Below are positions 34,901 to 43,688 of a DNA stretch of 64,000 bases, piece after piece. A program made the translations under genes and the position numbers. Below the pieces are notes generated by a model. That model had not been told where the DNA came from, made no database searches, and saw only the letters and a list, made by a program, of their open reading frames with translations. Source of the DNA: an uncultured Bacteroidales bacterium. Its GTDB lineage: Bacteria > Bacteroidota > Bacteroidia > Bacteroidales > Muribaculaceae. How positions within the stretch are numbered: position 1 is the first letter of the stretch; each line of letters starts with the position of its first letter. The stretch covers positions 1 to 64,000 of the forward strand of contig CACYSG010000018.1 in NCBI GenBank assembly GCA_902776955.1, in the 5' to 3' direction.

Positions 34901-36094
34901 GCCGCTGTAGTAGTAACCGTCGTCGGTATTGCTATAGGCATGGTAACGCAGGATCGAGCCCAGGGGGCTTGAACTGCTTGAATTGCCGGTGCAATACAGG
35001 CCGCCGCCCTCGGTGGCATTGGCATTGCCGGCGCGGTTGGCCGAGGCAAACAGACAGATCTTGTTAGGATTGCTGTCACCGAAGTAGTCCTTCACGATTT
35101 GAGTGTAAGAACCGGTGTTGTAGCCGTCGCGGGGACCATAGGTGTTACTGTAACTGTTGCTTACCACGAGAGGCTTGCCCTCGGAGTTGGCATACTCAAC
35201 AATCTTGTTGAAGGCATTAGCGATATAGGTCGAGTTCAACCCTTTGATGCCTGCAAGAAACAGGTCGGCGCCGGGAGCCATACCGCCATAAGTGGCGTTG
35301 GCGTGGTCGTCGGTTACGGTGACGTTGGTACCGCTGACGATAACACTCGAGCCACCGGCAATCGAGCTGGTGTGGGTACCGTGGTCGGTATCGGTAGCGT
35401 CGGCAGTGGGCAGGGTACCCGTTCCGGTATACTCTGTAGCCGATGAGCCGTCATACTTATAGGCTCGCTTGATGCGGGGATTGCCGTCCTTGTCCTTGAA
35501 GGCAATGTGCTGGAAGTCAATACCGTTGTCGATAACGGCCAGGATCACGCCCGAGCCGTCATACATCTGCTGCAGGTTGGCAAGCTCGGCGTCCTGCGAG
35601 AACGTGAGGATGTCATCGACGTTGGTTGCCTGGCGGGACAGGTCGGTCTCCTGCTCCAGCAATTCGGCGACTTCAACCTGGGTGACTCCTTCGATGGCTG
35701 CCACATCCACAACCTTGTTGATGGGAATGAGGACGGTCATCAGACCCTCATTAAACGTGCACATGACCTGCACGCCCAGTGACTCCAGTTGGGGAACGCA
35801 GCTCTCGTTGCTCACGCGTACAAAGGCCGAAATGTACACCTTGCCGTCAATCGTGTCGGGTGTGGCGATGGGCCTGTGATGCTTGTGAACGGGTATCAAT
35901 TCTATAGGCTCGGATGTTTTCCTCAAGTCAGGCTGCTCGTCAAAGTTGACCTTGCCGGCCATCTCGTCGAGGAACATCAGCGTGCTCATCGACATCTTCT
36001 CAGCATTGGGGATAGATTGGGCGAACACCGTCATTCCGATGGCAAGGAAGCCCAGAACCAGCGCATAGCGCATCTTGTTAAATATCGTATTCAT
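31922..36094 (-). CDS. Large exported subtilisin-like serine protease (S8)
   Basis: A 1390-residue secreted protease. After the signal peptide (ending VFAQ) and a ~150-residue propeptide-like region, the S8 triad is complete: D189 (AVIDNGID), H238 (DTDHGTHTSS) and S625 (GTSMATP). A long insertion separates His and Ser. Downstream lies an ASPM/Hydin-like beta domain (TVAPENLDFSGVPVGSSSTL with TVTVTNTGNQAF). The end (PFEGVNIVVTHYSDGSVSTS) resembles a sorting-type C-terminal tail of Bacteroidetes surface proteins, probably type IX, although that system is not in this window. It lies 18 bases after the gene at 36113. Confidence 0.9.
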   Translation of the reverse strand: MNTIFNKMRYALVLGFLAIGMTVFAQSIPNAEKMSMSTLMFLDEMAGKVNFDEQPDLRKTSEPIELIPVHKHHRPIATPDTIDGKVYISAFVRVSNESCVPQLESLGVQVMCTFNEGLMTVLIPINKVVDVAAIEGVTQVEVAELLEQETDLSRQATNVDDILTFSQDAELANLQQMYDGSGVILAVIDNGIDFQHIAFKDKDGNPRIKRAYKYDGSSATEYTGTGTLPTADATDTDHGTHTSSIAGGSSVIVSGTNVTVTDDHANATYGGMAPGADLFLAGIKGLNSTYIANAFNKIVEYANSEGKPLVVSNSYSNTYGPRDGYNTGSYTQIVKDYFGDSNPNKICLFASANRAGNANATEGGGLYCTGNSSSSSPLGSILRYHAYSNTDDGYYYSGTILDAWARNSSISGLAIKIHVLNSNTGAIVHTETLTPSGSSVDVTGLSEYYNGTFTVYWGQNSNTNKRQIRLYASGCRTLDRTSITGGWHSNYTLAVEVYPTSGSSVIDMWASNSAGFFTDFLTTSGHTWVAGTDDMSVSDHAIMPEVISVGSYITRSGYSNNSIGDISPFSGYVVEGVGPQGIQQPWITAPGEVIISAYNHSRTDRSGTPTVNNATNPYGTAQGTSMATPCAAGIVALWLQIAKEHGKELTLSKVKEVMKETAIRDSWVTSGANASHFGNGKIDALAGAKYLLDEYSNEDGITVCEGNVTDNQYLPVYGYWFDAESQHNQMLYPAAKFAESDMNGKKLKTMTFYPTTGTSGSSTYSGINFYKNTNPGTVTFRIANMPAGTTDYSAGATLKTATFTFEKTITMPTEAQPNLTEWVIDLGEDFEYTGGDLLIDVTTVKGRYGRTYFKAETQSGRPSMYSYNDANATTLNYLPMVTFTWDKPSEPITAGTVAPENLDFSGVPVGSSSTLTVTVTNTGNQAFTPTIDMSNLPGEFTVTGGGALQPNHSYELTVTFTPSATGSVNGSFTVTIGDTTYTVTVSGTGTNYTNHLSSNEVMVPVYKTDMDLGAPYTQHQVDYDDLLMQLPANVSNSTVRVLVENNDQIQRYEVNHRADGGNWTIVAKATNEHDNYFIPRDADDTQQGDAVNVPAGTSQWMTMRDDVAAASAPTTYVPVTVASGLGGTRPNNTYGSPRHQTESELGRVTATMLVHKSGPNMGSSWIVGEGEDTVVYCVYIPIFTINGFLPVNVNGVSYEPYLYRAWLMSSNAHDFSRDTDPEHPALIDGPALGPITLLGYMNEELAEENEEDFGLVATIGEEFVNDPEDPRYNEKPLTAFAAPYMNPDITYVVRFYYKRISAADNMASLHRAPVEGGEYFIVEYTPSGNNDIEVVTALNELAANGKQVVGVTYVNPLGMTSDKPFEGVNIVVTHYSDGSVSTSKRLSVRN

Positions 36095-36112
36095 ATCCGG
36101 AATGTCTTGTTA

Positions 36113-37936
36113 TCATTTAACTTGCTTATTAACACTGGCTTCGGCCTTGATGTCATTGCAGATGGCTGCCGATGACGGCTTCATGACCCTGGCGGGAGCG
36201 CCCATGGTCGCGGTGCTCATGCCGGAAATCTCAACTTTGGCGATGTCGGCCGTGTAGCTGGTGCCGGCAGGTGCCGTGATGACGATGGTTCCGTTAGCAC
36301 CGACGGGCAGGTTCCACGTGTAGGACGAGCCCGATGTGGTGAAGGAGTGCAGCACGCCGTTGACAACAACGCCACCAACGCCTTCAGAGCCGATACCGGT
36401 GGTCACTTTGACCGACACGGTGGTGCCCGAGTAGTTATTGGGCACATAGTAACGGATGTAGCCGTCCCTGACGACGTAGCAGCAATAGGTGTTACCGCTC
36501 GTCTCGCCGTTGTAGATGGAGTAGCGGTAGAAGTCCCAGTTGCCCACGCCGGTAAAGGCCGCGGTGGTGTAGTCGTTACCGGTAGCCTGGTTGAAGTCCA
36601 CGCTGGCCTCAAATTCGGTCGTGACCGAACCGTCCTCGGGAATCAGGATATCGGCATCGAGCGTGGCATGATAGGTGTAGAACGATGAGAAGTCGTTGGT
36701 AACGGTCGATACCGTGAAGTGGTCGACAATCGTTCCCATATCATACAGGTCGATGGTGTCGTTGGGCTCGAAAATCTTGCTGGTGGTCAGCGGGGTCTCT
36801 TGGCCCCAAGCATTGTTCTCGCTGTCCCAGTAGCTGACCGAGGCGGCCATCGCTACGGCGGGGGCGGTCATGCGCTGGGGGGCGCGGCGAGGCGCGCTGC
36901 TGGGCGGGTTGACGGTGCCCTCATAGACGATGATGCTGGCGATGTCGGGCGAGTCTGAATAGTAGTAAGAGGTACCGTCATAGCTGATACCCAAGAGGGT
37001 GATCTGGTCACCGCTGCTCACTCCGGTGAGATGAATGTAATAGGTCGTATTTGCCGCTACCTGGTAAGCCGAGTTGTTAATGGCGATGTACCCGTTACGG
37101 ATGGTCGGACCCATCGTGATGACGTAGGTGATCGAGGCATTGCTGTAGCCGGTAGGCATGGTGAATGTCAAGGTCGATTGTGACGTCAGGTAGGCATAAC
37201 CGGTGGTCTGGAGGTAAAGCGTGCCCGATTTGCTCCACGGCGACGAAACGCTGATCGACGTGCGGCGGTTGGGCCTGGTGTAGTCATTCAGGAAGTCGAT
37301 GGAACCGATTGTGACATACTCTCTCACGTAGGTGACCTCAACGGTCTTGGTCCCGGCGTCACTTGTGATGGTCACCGTAGCGGTAGCGCTAGTCGCGTTA
37401 CCGTTGTAGGTCACCGTGACGGGAACGGTGGGGTCGATGTTGTGGTCCGTGGGACTGATCACGGTGGGGGACACCGTGAAGCCTGCACCCTGGATGCTGA
37501 TGGTGACGTCCTGGTTGATGCTCAAGGCGCCCACATTAAACGTTCCCGTGGCGGGAGGTGCGCCCACCAGCGACAGCTCGGTCGTCGAGACATACAGATA
37601 AGGCTCCGACGTGCGGACGCTGGCATGCATGTTGATGCGGGCGAATGTCGTGTCGATGCCCTGGTCGTTGACGCGGTGGAACAGGATGTAGTTGTCACCG
37701 TCGTTGAGAAGACCTGCCGTGAGCTTGAAGTTGCTCTGCGGCTGGCTCAATCGCAGGTAGTTCCGGTACTCGTTCCACTGGTTGTCCTTGTCAAAGTCGC
37801 TCTGGTTCTCGACAAGGGTCAGGCTCAGGCGCTCAAGGGCCGGATTGGCCGATGGCTGATTTTGACCTGATGCTACTGCCCAGCCCACCAATAGCAGTAA
37901 ACTGAGCAACAACAGTTCTCTAAAGTTAAAATTCAT
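36113..37936 (-). CDS. Exported beta-rich protein of unknown function, partner of the subtilase
   Basis: 607 residues from ATG 37936 (MNFNFRELLLLSLLLLVGWA), a signal peptide; the longer reading upstream is discarded. It contains Ig-like strands (TFNVGALSINQDVTISIQGA, VPVTVTYNGNATSATATVTI) related to those in the subtilase, and Ser/Thr/Tyr-rich repeats. No catalytic motif was found. It sits 18 bases upstream of the subtilase gene, so the two are almost certainly one operon. Possible roles are substrate, inhibitor or surface partner of the protease; none can be shown. Confidence 0.7.
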   Translation of the reverse strand: MNFNFRELLLLSLLLLVGWAVASGQNQPSANPALERLSLTLVENQSDFDKDNQWNEYRNYLRLSQPQSNFKLTAGLLNDGDNYILFHRVNDQGIDTTFARINMHASVRTSEPYLYVSTTELSLVGAPPATGTFNVGALSINQDVTISIQGAGFTVSPTVISPTDHNIDPTVPVTVTYNGNATSATATVTITSDAGTKTVEVTYVREYVTIGSIDFLNDYTRPNRRTSISVSSPWSKSGTLYLQTTGYAYLTSQSTLTFTMPTGYSNASITYVITMGPTIRNGYIAINNSAYQVAANTTYYIHLTGVSSGDQITLLGISYDGTSYYYSDSPDIASIIVYEGTVNPPSSAPRRAPQRMTAPAVAMAASVSYWDSENNAWGQETPLTTSKIFEPNDTIDLYDMGTIVDHFTVSTVTNDFSSFYTYHATLDADILIPEDGSVTTEFEASVDFNQATGNDYTTAAFTGVGNWDFYRYSIYNGETSGNTYCCYVVRDGYIRYYVPNNYSGTTVSVKVTTGIGSEGVGGVVVNGVLHSFTTSGSSYTWNLPVGANGTIVITAPAGTSYTADIAKVEISGMSTATMGAPARVMKPSSAAICNDIKAEASVNKQVK

Positions 37937-38224
37937 GACTAGCAAATAATTATTATAATAATCTAACAATATTTCAAACCGAGACTTCCATGACGTCACT
38001 AGAAGGGTGAAACGGGGTCATTGCCTAAATGGGACAAATTCATGCTGGAAACGGATTTGTCGACATTCTGTTTGTGACAGGACCGGAATTCTTGATAAAT
38101 GCATCAATATTGAAACTACAAAGTTAAGGTTATTTTATTAAAATTTGACTACTTTTTTTGACAAAATAGTGATTAACCCCGTTTTTTACGGGTTTCATGG
38201 GGTGCTATAAGAACTATCGAACTC

Positions 38225-38401
38225 CTGTATAATCACCTTAGTGTAGACTCCCCAGAATCTAGCGCCGCATGAGTGTAGAATCCGCATGATGTAGGGCCTC
38301 GCCTTGGCGTGGCCGTCCCTTCGTCCCCCCGTCCCCTCGTAACCTCGCAACCTAGAGTAACAAGCTGAGTCCCAGGAAAGACCGTTTTCTCCGGACACTC
38401 T
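38225..38401. repeat. Mosaic intergenic repeat copy
   Basis: Contains GTAGGGCCTCGCCTTGGCGT, a run of CCCCGTCCC-like units, CAACCTAGAGTAACAAGC and the end CTCCGGACACT. It is a degenerate relative of the copies at 16 and 58 kb. The rest of 37937-38491 shows no gene. Confidence 0.7.
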
Positions 38402-38402
38402 A

Positions 38403-38449
38403 ATGAAAATAATCAAGGCGCCTGCACCCTCATCGGGGCAGACGCCTTG
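38403..38449 (-). terminator. Terminator after the HIT gene
   Basis: AAGGCGTCTGC/GCAGGCGCCTT stem in gene direction, followed by GATTATTTT. Confidence 0.75.
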
Positions 38450-38491
38450 TCATGTGTAATAATGTCGCCTATGTGTGGCAGCAGATGCGGT

Positions 38492-38884
38492 TTAGAGCTT
38501 TGCGGCGATAGCGTCGGCGATAGCCTGCATCTCCTCGGCGGGAAGGCTCAGTTTGGGACCGCCAAAGGCCATGTCCTTCTCGCTCTGCATCGGCACGAGA
38601 TGGATGTGGCAGTGGGGAACCTCAAGACCCAGCACACCGATGCCGATGCGCTTGCAGGGAACGGCCTGCTCGAGGGCCATAGCCACCTTGCGGGCAAAAG
38701 CCCACAGACCGGCGTACTCTTCCTCGTCAAGGTCGAACATGTAGTTTACCTCATGCTTGGGAATGACCAGAGTGTGACCCTTGGCCATAGGACTGATGTC
38801 GAGGAACGCATAGTAGCGGTCGTCCTCGGCTACCTTGTAGCTGGGAATCTCACCAGCGACGATTCTGCTGAAAATAGTTGCCAT
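38492..38884 (-). CDS. HIT (histidine triad) family protein
   Basis: A HinT-like nucleotide phosphoramidase, 130 residues. The triad H-x-H-x-H appears in PHCHIHLVPM (near residue 93). The N-terminus TIFSRIVAGEIPSYKVAEDD and KGHTLVIPKHEVNY are standard for the family. HinT hydrolyses AMP-lysine and related adenylated substrates in the cytoplasm. It lies 6 bases after greA, so the two are co-transcribed. A terminator follows. Confidence 0.95.
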   Translation of the reverse strand: MATIFSRIVAGEIPSYKVAEDDRYYAFLDISPMAKGHTLVIPKHEVNYMFDLDEEEYAGLWAFARKVAMALEQAVPCKRIGIGVLGLEVPHCHIHLVPMQSEKDMAFGGPKLSLPAEEMQAIADAIAAKL

Positions 38885-38890
38885 AATGAT

Positions 38891-39361
38891 TTACACTTCA
38901 ATGTTGACGATTTCAAATTTCATGAGTCCGGCGGGAGCCTGTACCTCCACGATCTCGCCCTTCTTGTGGCCCAGCAGACCCTTGGCGATGGGGGTGGAGA
39001 TGGAAATCTTACCCTCGCGCAGGTTGGCCTCGGTCTCGGTGACGATGGTATAGGTCATCAGAGCCTTGGACTTCACGTTGCGGATGGTCACCTTGTTGAG
39101 CAGTTGGACTTCATCGGTGGTGATTTTGCTCTCGTCGATGATGCGGGCCGACGCAATCAGGCTCTTGAGCTCGGCAATCTTGGCCTCGAGCATGCCCTGG
39201 CGTTCCTTGGCGGCATCATATTCTGCGTTCTCTGAAAGGTCTCCCTTGTCGCGGGCCTCAACGATGGCGCGGACAACCTCGGGACGTTCTACGTTCTCCA
39301 GATGAGCCAACTCGGCCATCTTTTTGTCGTAGCCTTCCTGTGTCATGTAAGTAATAGCCAT
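38891..39361 (-). CDS. greA: Transcription elongation factor GreA
   Basis: GreA rescues backtracked RNA polymerase by stimulating cleavage of the transcript. It has 156 residues, the usual length. The N-terminal coiled coil is seen in YDKKMAELAHLENVERPEVV and the basic tip in GDLSENAEYDAAKERQ, with the two acidic residues of the family. The C-terminal domain has ISTPIAKGLLGHKKGEIVEV. A -7 box TACCTTTG lies at 39463-39470, about 100 bases before the start. Confidence 0.96.
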   Translation of the reverse strand: MAITYMTQEGYDKKMAELAHLENVERPEVVRAIVEARDKGDLSENAEYDAAKERQGMLEAKIAELKSLIASARIIDESKITTDEVQLLNKVTIRNVKSKALMTYTIVTETEANLREGKISISTPIAKGLLGHKKGEIVEVQAPAGLMKFEIVNIEV

Positions 39362-39462
39362 GCTAAATACTGTGTTTTTTTAATTTTTAAGATTCAAAAA
39401 ATTAGAAGAATCTCACTTCATTAATGAGATCCCTCGCGGTTAATACTCTTAGTTTAACGGTG

Positions 39463-39470
39463 CAAAGGTA
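39463..39470 (-). promoter_or_regulatory. Possible -7 box for greA-HIT
   Basis: TACCTTTG in gene direction, matching TAnnTTTG. No clear -33 box. The leader is about 95 bases. Confidence 0.4.
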
Positions 39471-39601
39471 ATACGTTTTTTTGATATAGAGCACCAATTT
39501 GTAAATAAAAACGTGCTCGTTTATTGAAAATTAACCGAAAATTAACCGATGTCGGTAAGTGGAACCGTACCATAAACCGTTAAATGCCAGTTCGCTCTTG
39601 T

Positions 39602-41038
39602 CTATCGGCGCCACAGGGCGAGAATCTGTCGTGAGGCAACTAGGATGCTCACGGCGGTAATCACGGCGGCGACAACGGTCAGCCCGCTCTCCATCGACAC
39701 CATCACGGCGCTGGCGACGGCGAGGGTCCATAGCAGGTTATACAGACTTCCTGTCGACACGCTCAGGCGGTAATGCTTGAAATAGACTACCGCGACAATG
39801 GCCGTGTAGAGGATATACGACACCAGGAAGGCGACGCCCAGCCCGGTGAGGCCCCACCAGCGGTAGAACAGGATGTTCAGCACCAGGTTGATGACCGCGC
39901 TGGCAACCTCGGTCCACAGGTAGGTCTTGCCGTCGCCCTTGGCCAGGATGGTGAAGGCCAGGCACCACGAGAGCGTGCGCATCACGGTGCCGATCATGCC
40001 CCATGACACAAATGTCAGAATCACGTTAAACTCGGGTGTGTACAGAATCCACACCACCAGCTCGCGCAGCAGGATGAACAGCGCGACAACGGGAGCCATG
40101 ATGGCGATGGCGACGTTAATCTCCTGGGAAACGTAGGCATGCAGCCGCTTGGGACTGTCGGCCACCTTCGACAGGCGCGGGTAATACTCCATGCCCAGGG
40201 CCGTGAGAATCAGTCCGGTGTATTTGTTGATGAGCGTGTAACCGGCTTGGTAGAAGCCCACCTGGTCGGTGCCGGCATTGACGTTGAGCCACGCGTTGAA
40301 GGCATAGCTCGCCAGGATGGTGGCAAAGTTGCCCAGCGTCATGTAGATGCCGAGCCTGACGAAACCCTTGCCCAGGTCGATCGTCTCGCGGCGGCTGACG
40401 GCGGCAGGTGGATAGTCGCGGTTGCGGAAAACCCAAGCAAACACGGCCAGGGCCAGCGCATAGGCGATAATCGACGGCAGGATACTGCGCTCGCCCAGGT
40501 AGTAGAACAGCGGTATCGACACGCCCAGGCCCACCACGGTACCCCATAGGGTGACGCTTGCCAAGCGCTTGAGGCGCGCCGTGCCTTGCAGCACGGCATA
40601 TTCGCCGTTGGTCAACGCCTGCAGCAACACGGCGACACTCAGGGCGACAAAACCCCAGATGTGGGTCGTGTCGCCAAAGGTTACCTGGCTCAGCAACGGG
40701 GCGAGTGTCAAGGTGATGAGTGCGCCGGCAAGTCCCAGCCACAGCGACCACTTGCGCACCACGGTGACGATGCGGGCCACCAGACTGCTGTCACGCTGGT
40801 CGAGGGCTTGGGAAATGTCGCGCACGCTACTCGAGCGGATACCCAGGTTGGTACCCGTCGAAATCATTTCCAACGCGTTGTTGAACAGGCCGAACAAGCC
40901 GATGCCCACAGGGCCGATCCACATGGCGACAAGCTTGGTGCGGATGATGGAGCACAAGATGCCCACGACCTGAACGCCACCGAACAGGCCCATCGCTTTC
41001 ATCGCCATGCGTGATATGTTGCCTCGCTTGCCCGCCAT
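39602..41038 (-). CDS. O-antigen/polysaccharide flippase, Wzx-like
   Basis: A 478-residue membrane protein with about 12-14 transmembrane helices. The N-terminus (AMKAMGLFGGVQVVGILCSI and RTKLVAMWIGPVGIGLFGLF) is that of Wzx-type O-antigen translocases of the MOP superfamily, which flip lipid-linked sugars across the inner membrane. It lies upstream of a FemAB/GNAT-like gene on the other side of a short repeat. No glycosyltransferases are near, so the substrate is unknown. Confidence 0.88.
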   Translation of the reverse strand: MAGKRGNISRMAMKAMGLFGGVQVVGILCSIIRTKLVAMWIGPVGIGLFGLFNNALEMISTGTNLGIRSSSVRDISQALDQRDSSLVARIVTVVRKWSLWLGLAGALITLTLAPLLSQVTFGDTTHIWGFVALSVAVLLQALTNGEYAVLQGTARLKRLASVTLWGTVVGLGVSIPLFYYLGERSILPSIIAYALALAVFAWVFRNRDYPPAAVSRRETIDLGKGFVRLGIYMTLGNFATILASYAFNAWLNVNAGTDQVGFYQAGYTLINKYTGLILTALGMEYYPRLSKVADSPKRLHAYVSQEINVAIAIMAPVVALFILLRELVVWILYTPEFNVILTFVSWGMIGTVMRTLSWCLAFTILAKGDGKTYLWTEVASAVINLVLNILFYRWWGLTGLGVAFLVSYILYTAIVAVVYFKHYRLSVSTGSLYNLLWTLAVASAVMVSMESGLTVVAAVITAVSILVASRQILALWRR

Positions 41039-41066
41039 ATATACATTATATTATAAATATATATAC

Positions 41067-41102
41067 TTTTCTATAGCCACTATAATTACTATAGCCACTA
41101 TA
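41067..41102. repeat. ATAGCCACTATAATTACTAT short repeat
   Basis: Counterpart of the 28818-28850 repeat, between the FemAB-like gene and the flippase gene. Confidence 0.6.
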
Positions 41103-42042
41103 AAATCTCCATCTCATAGGTGTTATAGACAATCCCGCGACCGCCCAGACGCGACTTCTGGCGCACGAGTCCCTGATTCAGGTAACGGCCGTGGTCCTCG
41201 TTGGAGATGCCGAAGTCAAAGTAGCGGTAGCCCTGACCCGCGCTCTCGGCGATGAGGTGCTCAAACAGCAGCGTCAACGCTTTGCTTTCCTTGCCCTGGG
41301 GCGATGCCGCGATATACTGGCAGTGGGCCACGGGCATCGACAGGTACATCACCACGCCGGCCAGCAGTTCGCCGTCCAGGGTGGCGGTGTAGAGCTTGAT
41401 GTGCTCGGGAAACTGCGTTTGCAACAGCTGCATCTCGTCGAGGGTGTGCACGGGACGAGTCCCGTAGCGCTCGCCCAGCAGCGATGTGAGCAGTTGCCAG
41501 TAGCCCTCCCAGTCGTCGCTGGGACCCACCTGGATGCCGGCGCGGCGCGCCGCGTTGGCACCGCTCTTGTTGCCGCGGTCCAGCGGCAGCGGGCAGGTCA
41601 GGTCGATCGTGGTCGAGATGTTGGTCTCGACCAGGGCGGCATGGTGGCAGAAGAGGGCATACAAGTCCTCCTCACAGGGGTAGCGGTGGTAGATGTGCGG
41701 CACGGCCTTGTAAACCAGGCGCCTGATACCGTTGTCCCTCATCCACGCGACGGCTGCGTCCATGGCCTCGGTCATCACGGTGACGTCAAAGTGCTTGAGC
41801 GGCACGAGCCAGCTGCCGTAGGTGAGGCCGCGGTGGGAGTAGAGCGTGTCCCCGTCGATGCATGCGGGAAGCAGGGCACACCACTTGCCGTCACGCTCGG
41901 CCACGAGGGAGCAGTCGGTGAAACGGTCGCTGTGATAGTCCATGTAACCGCGCTGGTGAAGGAATGTGCCGTTGCGGCTCGCGCGGACAAAGTCGTCCCA
42001 TCGGGCCGACATTGAGGGGTTATATCGGGTAATTGTTACCAT
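41098..42042 (-). CDS. FemAB/GNAT-like acyltransferase protein
   Basis: 314 residues from ATG 42042 (MVTITRYNPSMSARWDDFVR), following a -7 box. It has the two-halved GNAT shape of FemAB-like proteins: SRNGTFLHQRGYMDYHSDRF at the start, and near the end GELLAGVVMYLSMP plus a GYRYFDFGISNEDHGRYLNQG block. Such proteins add aminoacyl or acyl groups to peptidoglycan or polysaccharide intermediates. Together with the neighbouring flippase this suggests surface polysaccharide or cell wall modification. The substrate is unknown. Confidence 0.75.
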   Translation of the reverse strand: MVTITRYNPSMSARWDDFVRASRNGTFLHQRGYMDYHSDRFTDCSLVAERDGKWCALLPACIDGDTLYSHRGLTYGSWLVPLKHFDVTVMTEAMDAAVAWMRDNGIRRLVYKAVPHIYHRYPCEEDLYALFCHHAALVETNISTTIDLTCPLPLDRGNKSGANAARRAGIQVGPSDDWEGYWQLLTSLLGERYGTRPVHTLDEMQLLQTQFPEHIKLYTATLDGELLAGVVMYLSMPVAHCQYIAASPQGKESKALTLLFEHLIAESAGQGYRYFDFGISNEDHGRYLNQGLVRQKSRLGGRGIVYNTYEMEIL

Positions 42043-42061
42043 ACTCTTTAATTCAATAACG

Positions 42062-42090
42062 CAAAAATACGCCAAAAAATATTACCTTTG
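42062..42090. promoter_or_regulatory. Divergent -7 boxes
   Basis: TATTTTTG on the minus strand (42062-42069) for the FemAB-like gene and TACCTTTG on the plus strand (42083-42090) for the symporter gene. Both match TAnnTTTG. Confidence 0.5.
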
Positions 42091-42122
42091 CCAAAATTTT
42101 ACCAATAATATTGTTTTAACCT

Positions 42123-43304
42123 ATGAAACGAGTTAAAATCGGTTTGTTGCCACGCGTCGTTATCGCCATCATCCTGGGTGTGGCTTGTGGCGCGTTTTTC
42201 CCTGAGTGGGCTGTCAGGTGCTTTGTCACGTTCAACAGCATATTCGGCAATTTCCTCTCCTTCCTCATTCCCCTCATTATTGTGGGACTCGTGACGCCCG
42301 CCATCGCCGACATCGGCAAGGGTGCCGGCAAGTTGTTGCTCATCACGGCCCTTATCGCCTATGGTGACACGGTGTTCTCGGGATTCCTGAGCTATTTCAC
42401 CAGTACGGGCATTTTCCCGCTGCTCATCGACCCCAGCAAGGCGGCACAGGCGGTCGCTTCATCCGAGGGGCTCGAGCCGTTCTTCACGATTGCCATACCC
42501 CCGCTGCTCGATGTGATGAGCGCGCTCATTACGGCTTTCGTCTTGGGCCTGGGTATCTCGTTCTTTGAATCCGAGCATTTGAAGAAATGTTTCGACGAGT
42601 TCCGTGATATCGTCGTTAAGACCATCGAGGTGGCGCTCATCCCTGTGCTGCCCGTCTATATTTTCTCGATTTTCATCAATATGTCCTATTCGGGGCAGGC
42701 TTGGCGCATCATCAATGTGTTCATCGCCATCATCGGCGTCATCTTTGTGATGCACATCTTCCTGCTCGTGTTCCAGTATTGCGTGGCGGGAGCCATCTCG
42801 CGCCGCAATCCGTTCAGGGCGCTATACAACATGTTGCCGGCCTATTTCACCGCATTGGGCACTTCGTCCTCGGCAGCGACGATTCCCGTCACGCTGGCCC
42901 AGGCCAAGAAGAACGGCGTCAGCGAGGGCATCGCGGGCTTTGTGGTGCCCCTGTGTGCAACCATCCACCTGTCGGGTAGCGCGATGAAGATCACGGCTTG
43001 TGCCGTGGCGCTGCTGCTCATGCAGGGTGGGCCCATCGACTTCGGCCTGTTCTCGGGATTCATCCTGATGCTCGGCGTGATGATGGTGGCTGCGCCCGGC
43101 GTGCCGGGGGGTGCCATCATGGCGGCTCTGGGTGTGTTGCAGTCCATCCTGGGCTTCACCGCCGAGCAGCAAGCAGTTATGATTGCCCTGTACATTACGA
43201 TGGACAGCTTCGGCACCGCGTGCAATGTGACGGGCGACGGTGCTATCGCACTGGTTGTCGACCGCATCTATTCCGGTGGGAAAAAGGATTCAAAGCTCCC
43301 TTGA
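42123..43304 (+). CDS. Dicarboxylate/amino acid:cation symporter
   Basis: A 393-residue inner membrane transporter of the DAACS (GltP/SstT) family. The N-terminus is KIGLLPRVVIAIILGVACG. The hairpin-1 serine-rich motif appears as ALGTSSSAATIPVTL, and the NMDG-like region in helix 7 as the shorter HLSGSAMKITACA. MVAAPGVPGGAIMAAL is hairpin 2, and MDSFGTACNVTGDGAIALVV lies in helix 8. Sodium- or proton-driven uptake of dicarboxylates or neutral/acidic amino acids is expected; the substrate is not certain. Confidence 0.92.
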   Translation: MKRVKIGLLPRVVIAIILGVACGAFFPEWAVRCFVTFNSIFGNFLSFLIPLIIVGLVTPAIADIGKGAGKLLLITALIAYGDTVFSGFLSYFTSTGIFPLLIDPSKAAQAVASSEGLEPFFTIAIPPLLDVMSALITAFVLGLGISFFESEHLKKCFDEFRDIVVKTIEVALIPVLPVYIFSIFINMSYSGQAWRIINVFIAIIGVIFVMHIFLLVFQYCVAGAISRRNPFRALYNMLPAYFTALGTSSSAATIPVTLAQAKKNGVSEGIAGFVVPLCATIHLSGSAMKITACAVALLLMQGGPIDFGLFSGFILMLGVMMVAAPGVPGGAIMAALGVLQSILGFTAEQQAVMIALYITMDSFGTACNVTGDGAIALVVDRIYSGGKKDSKLP

Positions 43305-43688
43305 GCCCCTTTGGACACGCGGCTTTTTTAAGAAAAAGCAAAGATTTCTTGAAAAAAAAGTAAAAAAAGTTTTGTATGTAAGAAAATGATATTAACTTTG
43401 TAGCGCATAAAAGGGAAAAATTCAATTTTGATTTATCAAAGAGTTTCGGATTAACTTACTGTCGTGATTGATAGAATGGTTAATCCATTTTTTTTTGCCC
43501 TTATGCTTCAAATACCCCCTTTCCCCCTTACAGTATGATAATACATACATATACTTTTACTGCCCTCTAAAACCCCATTGGAGAAGAAGTAGCCGAATGT
43601 AGGGCCTCGCCTTGGCGTGGCCGCACCCTCCCAAAGGATTAGGGCCTCGTAACCGTCCCCCCGTAACCTCGCAATGCCGCAACGTTAC

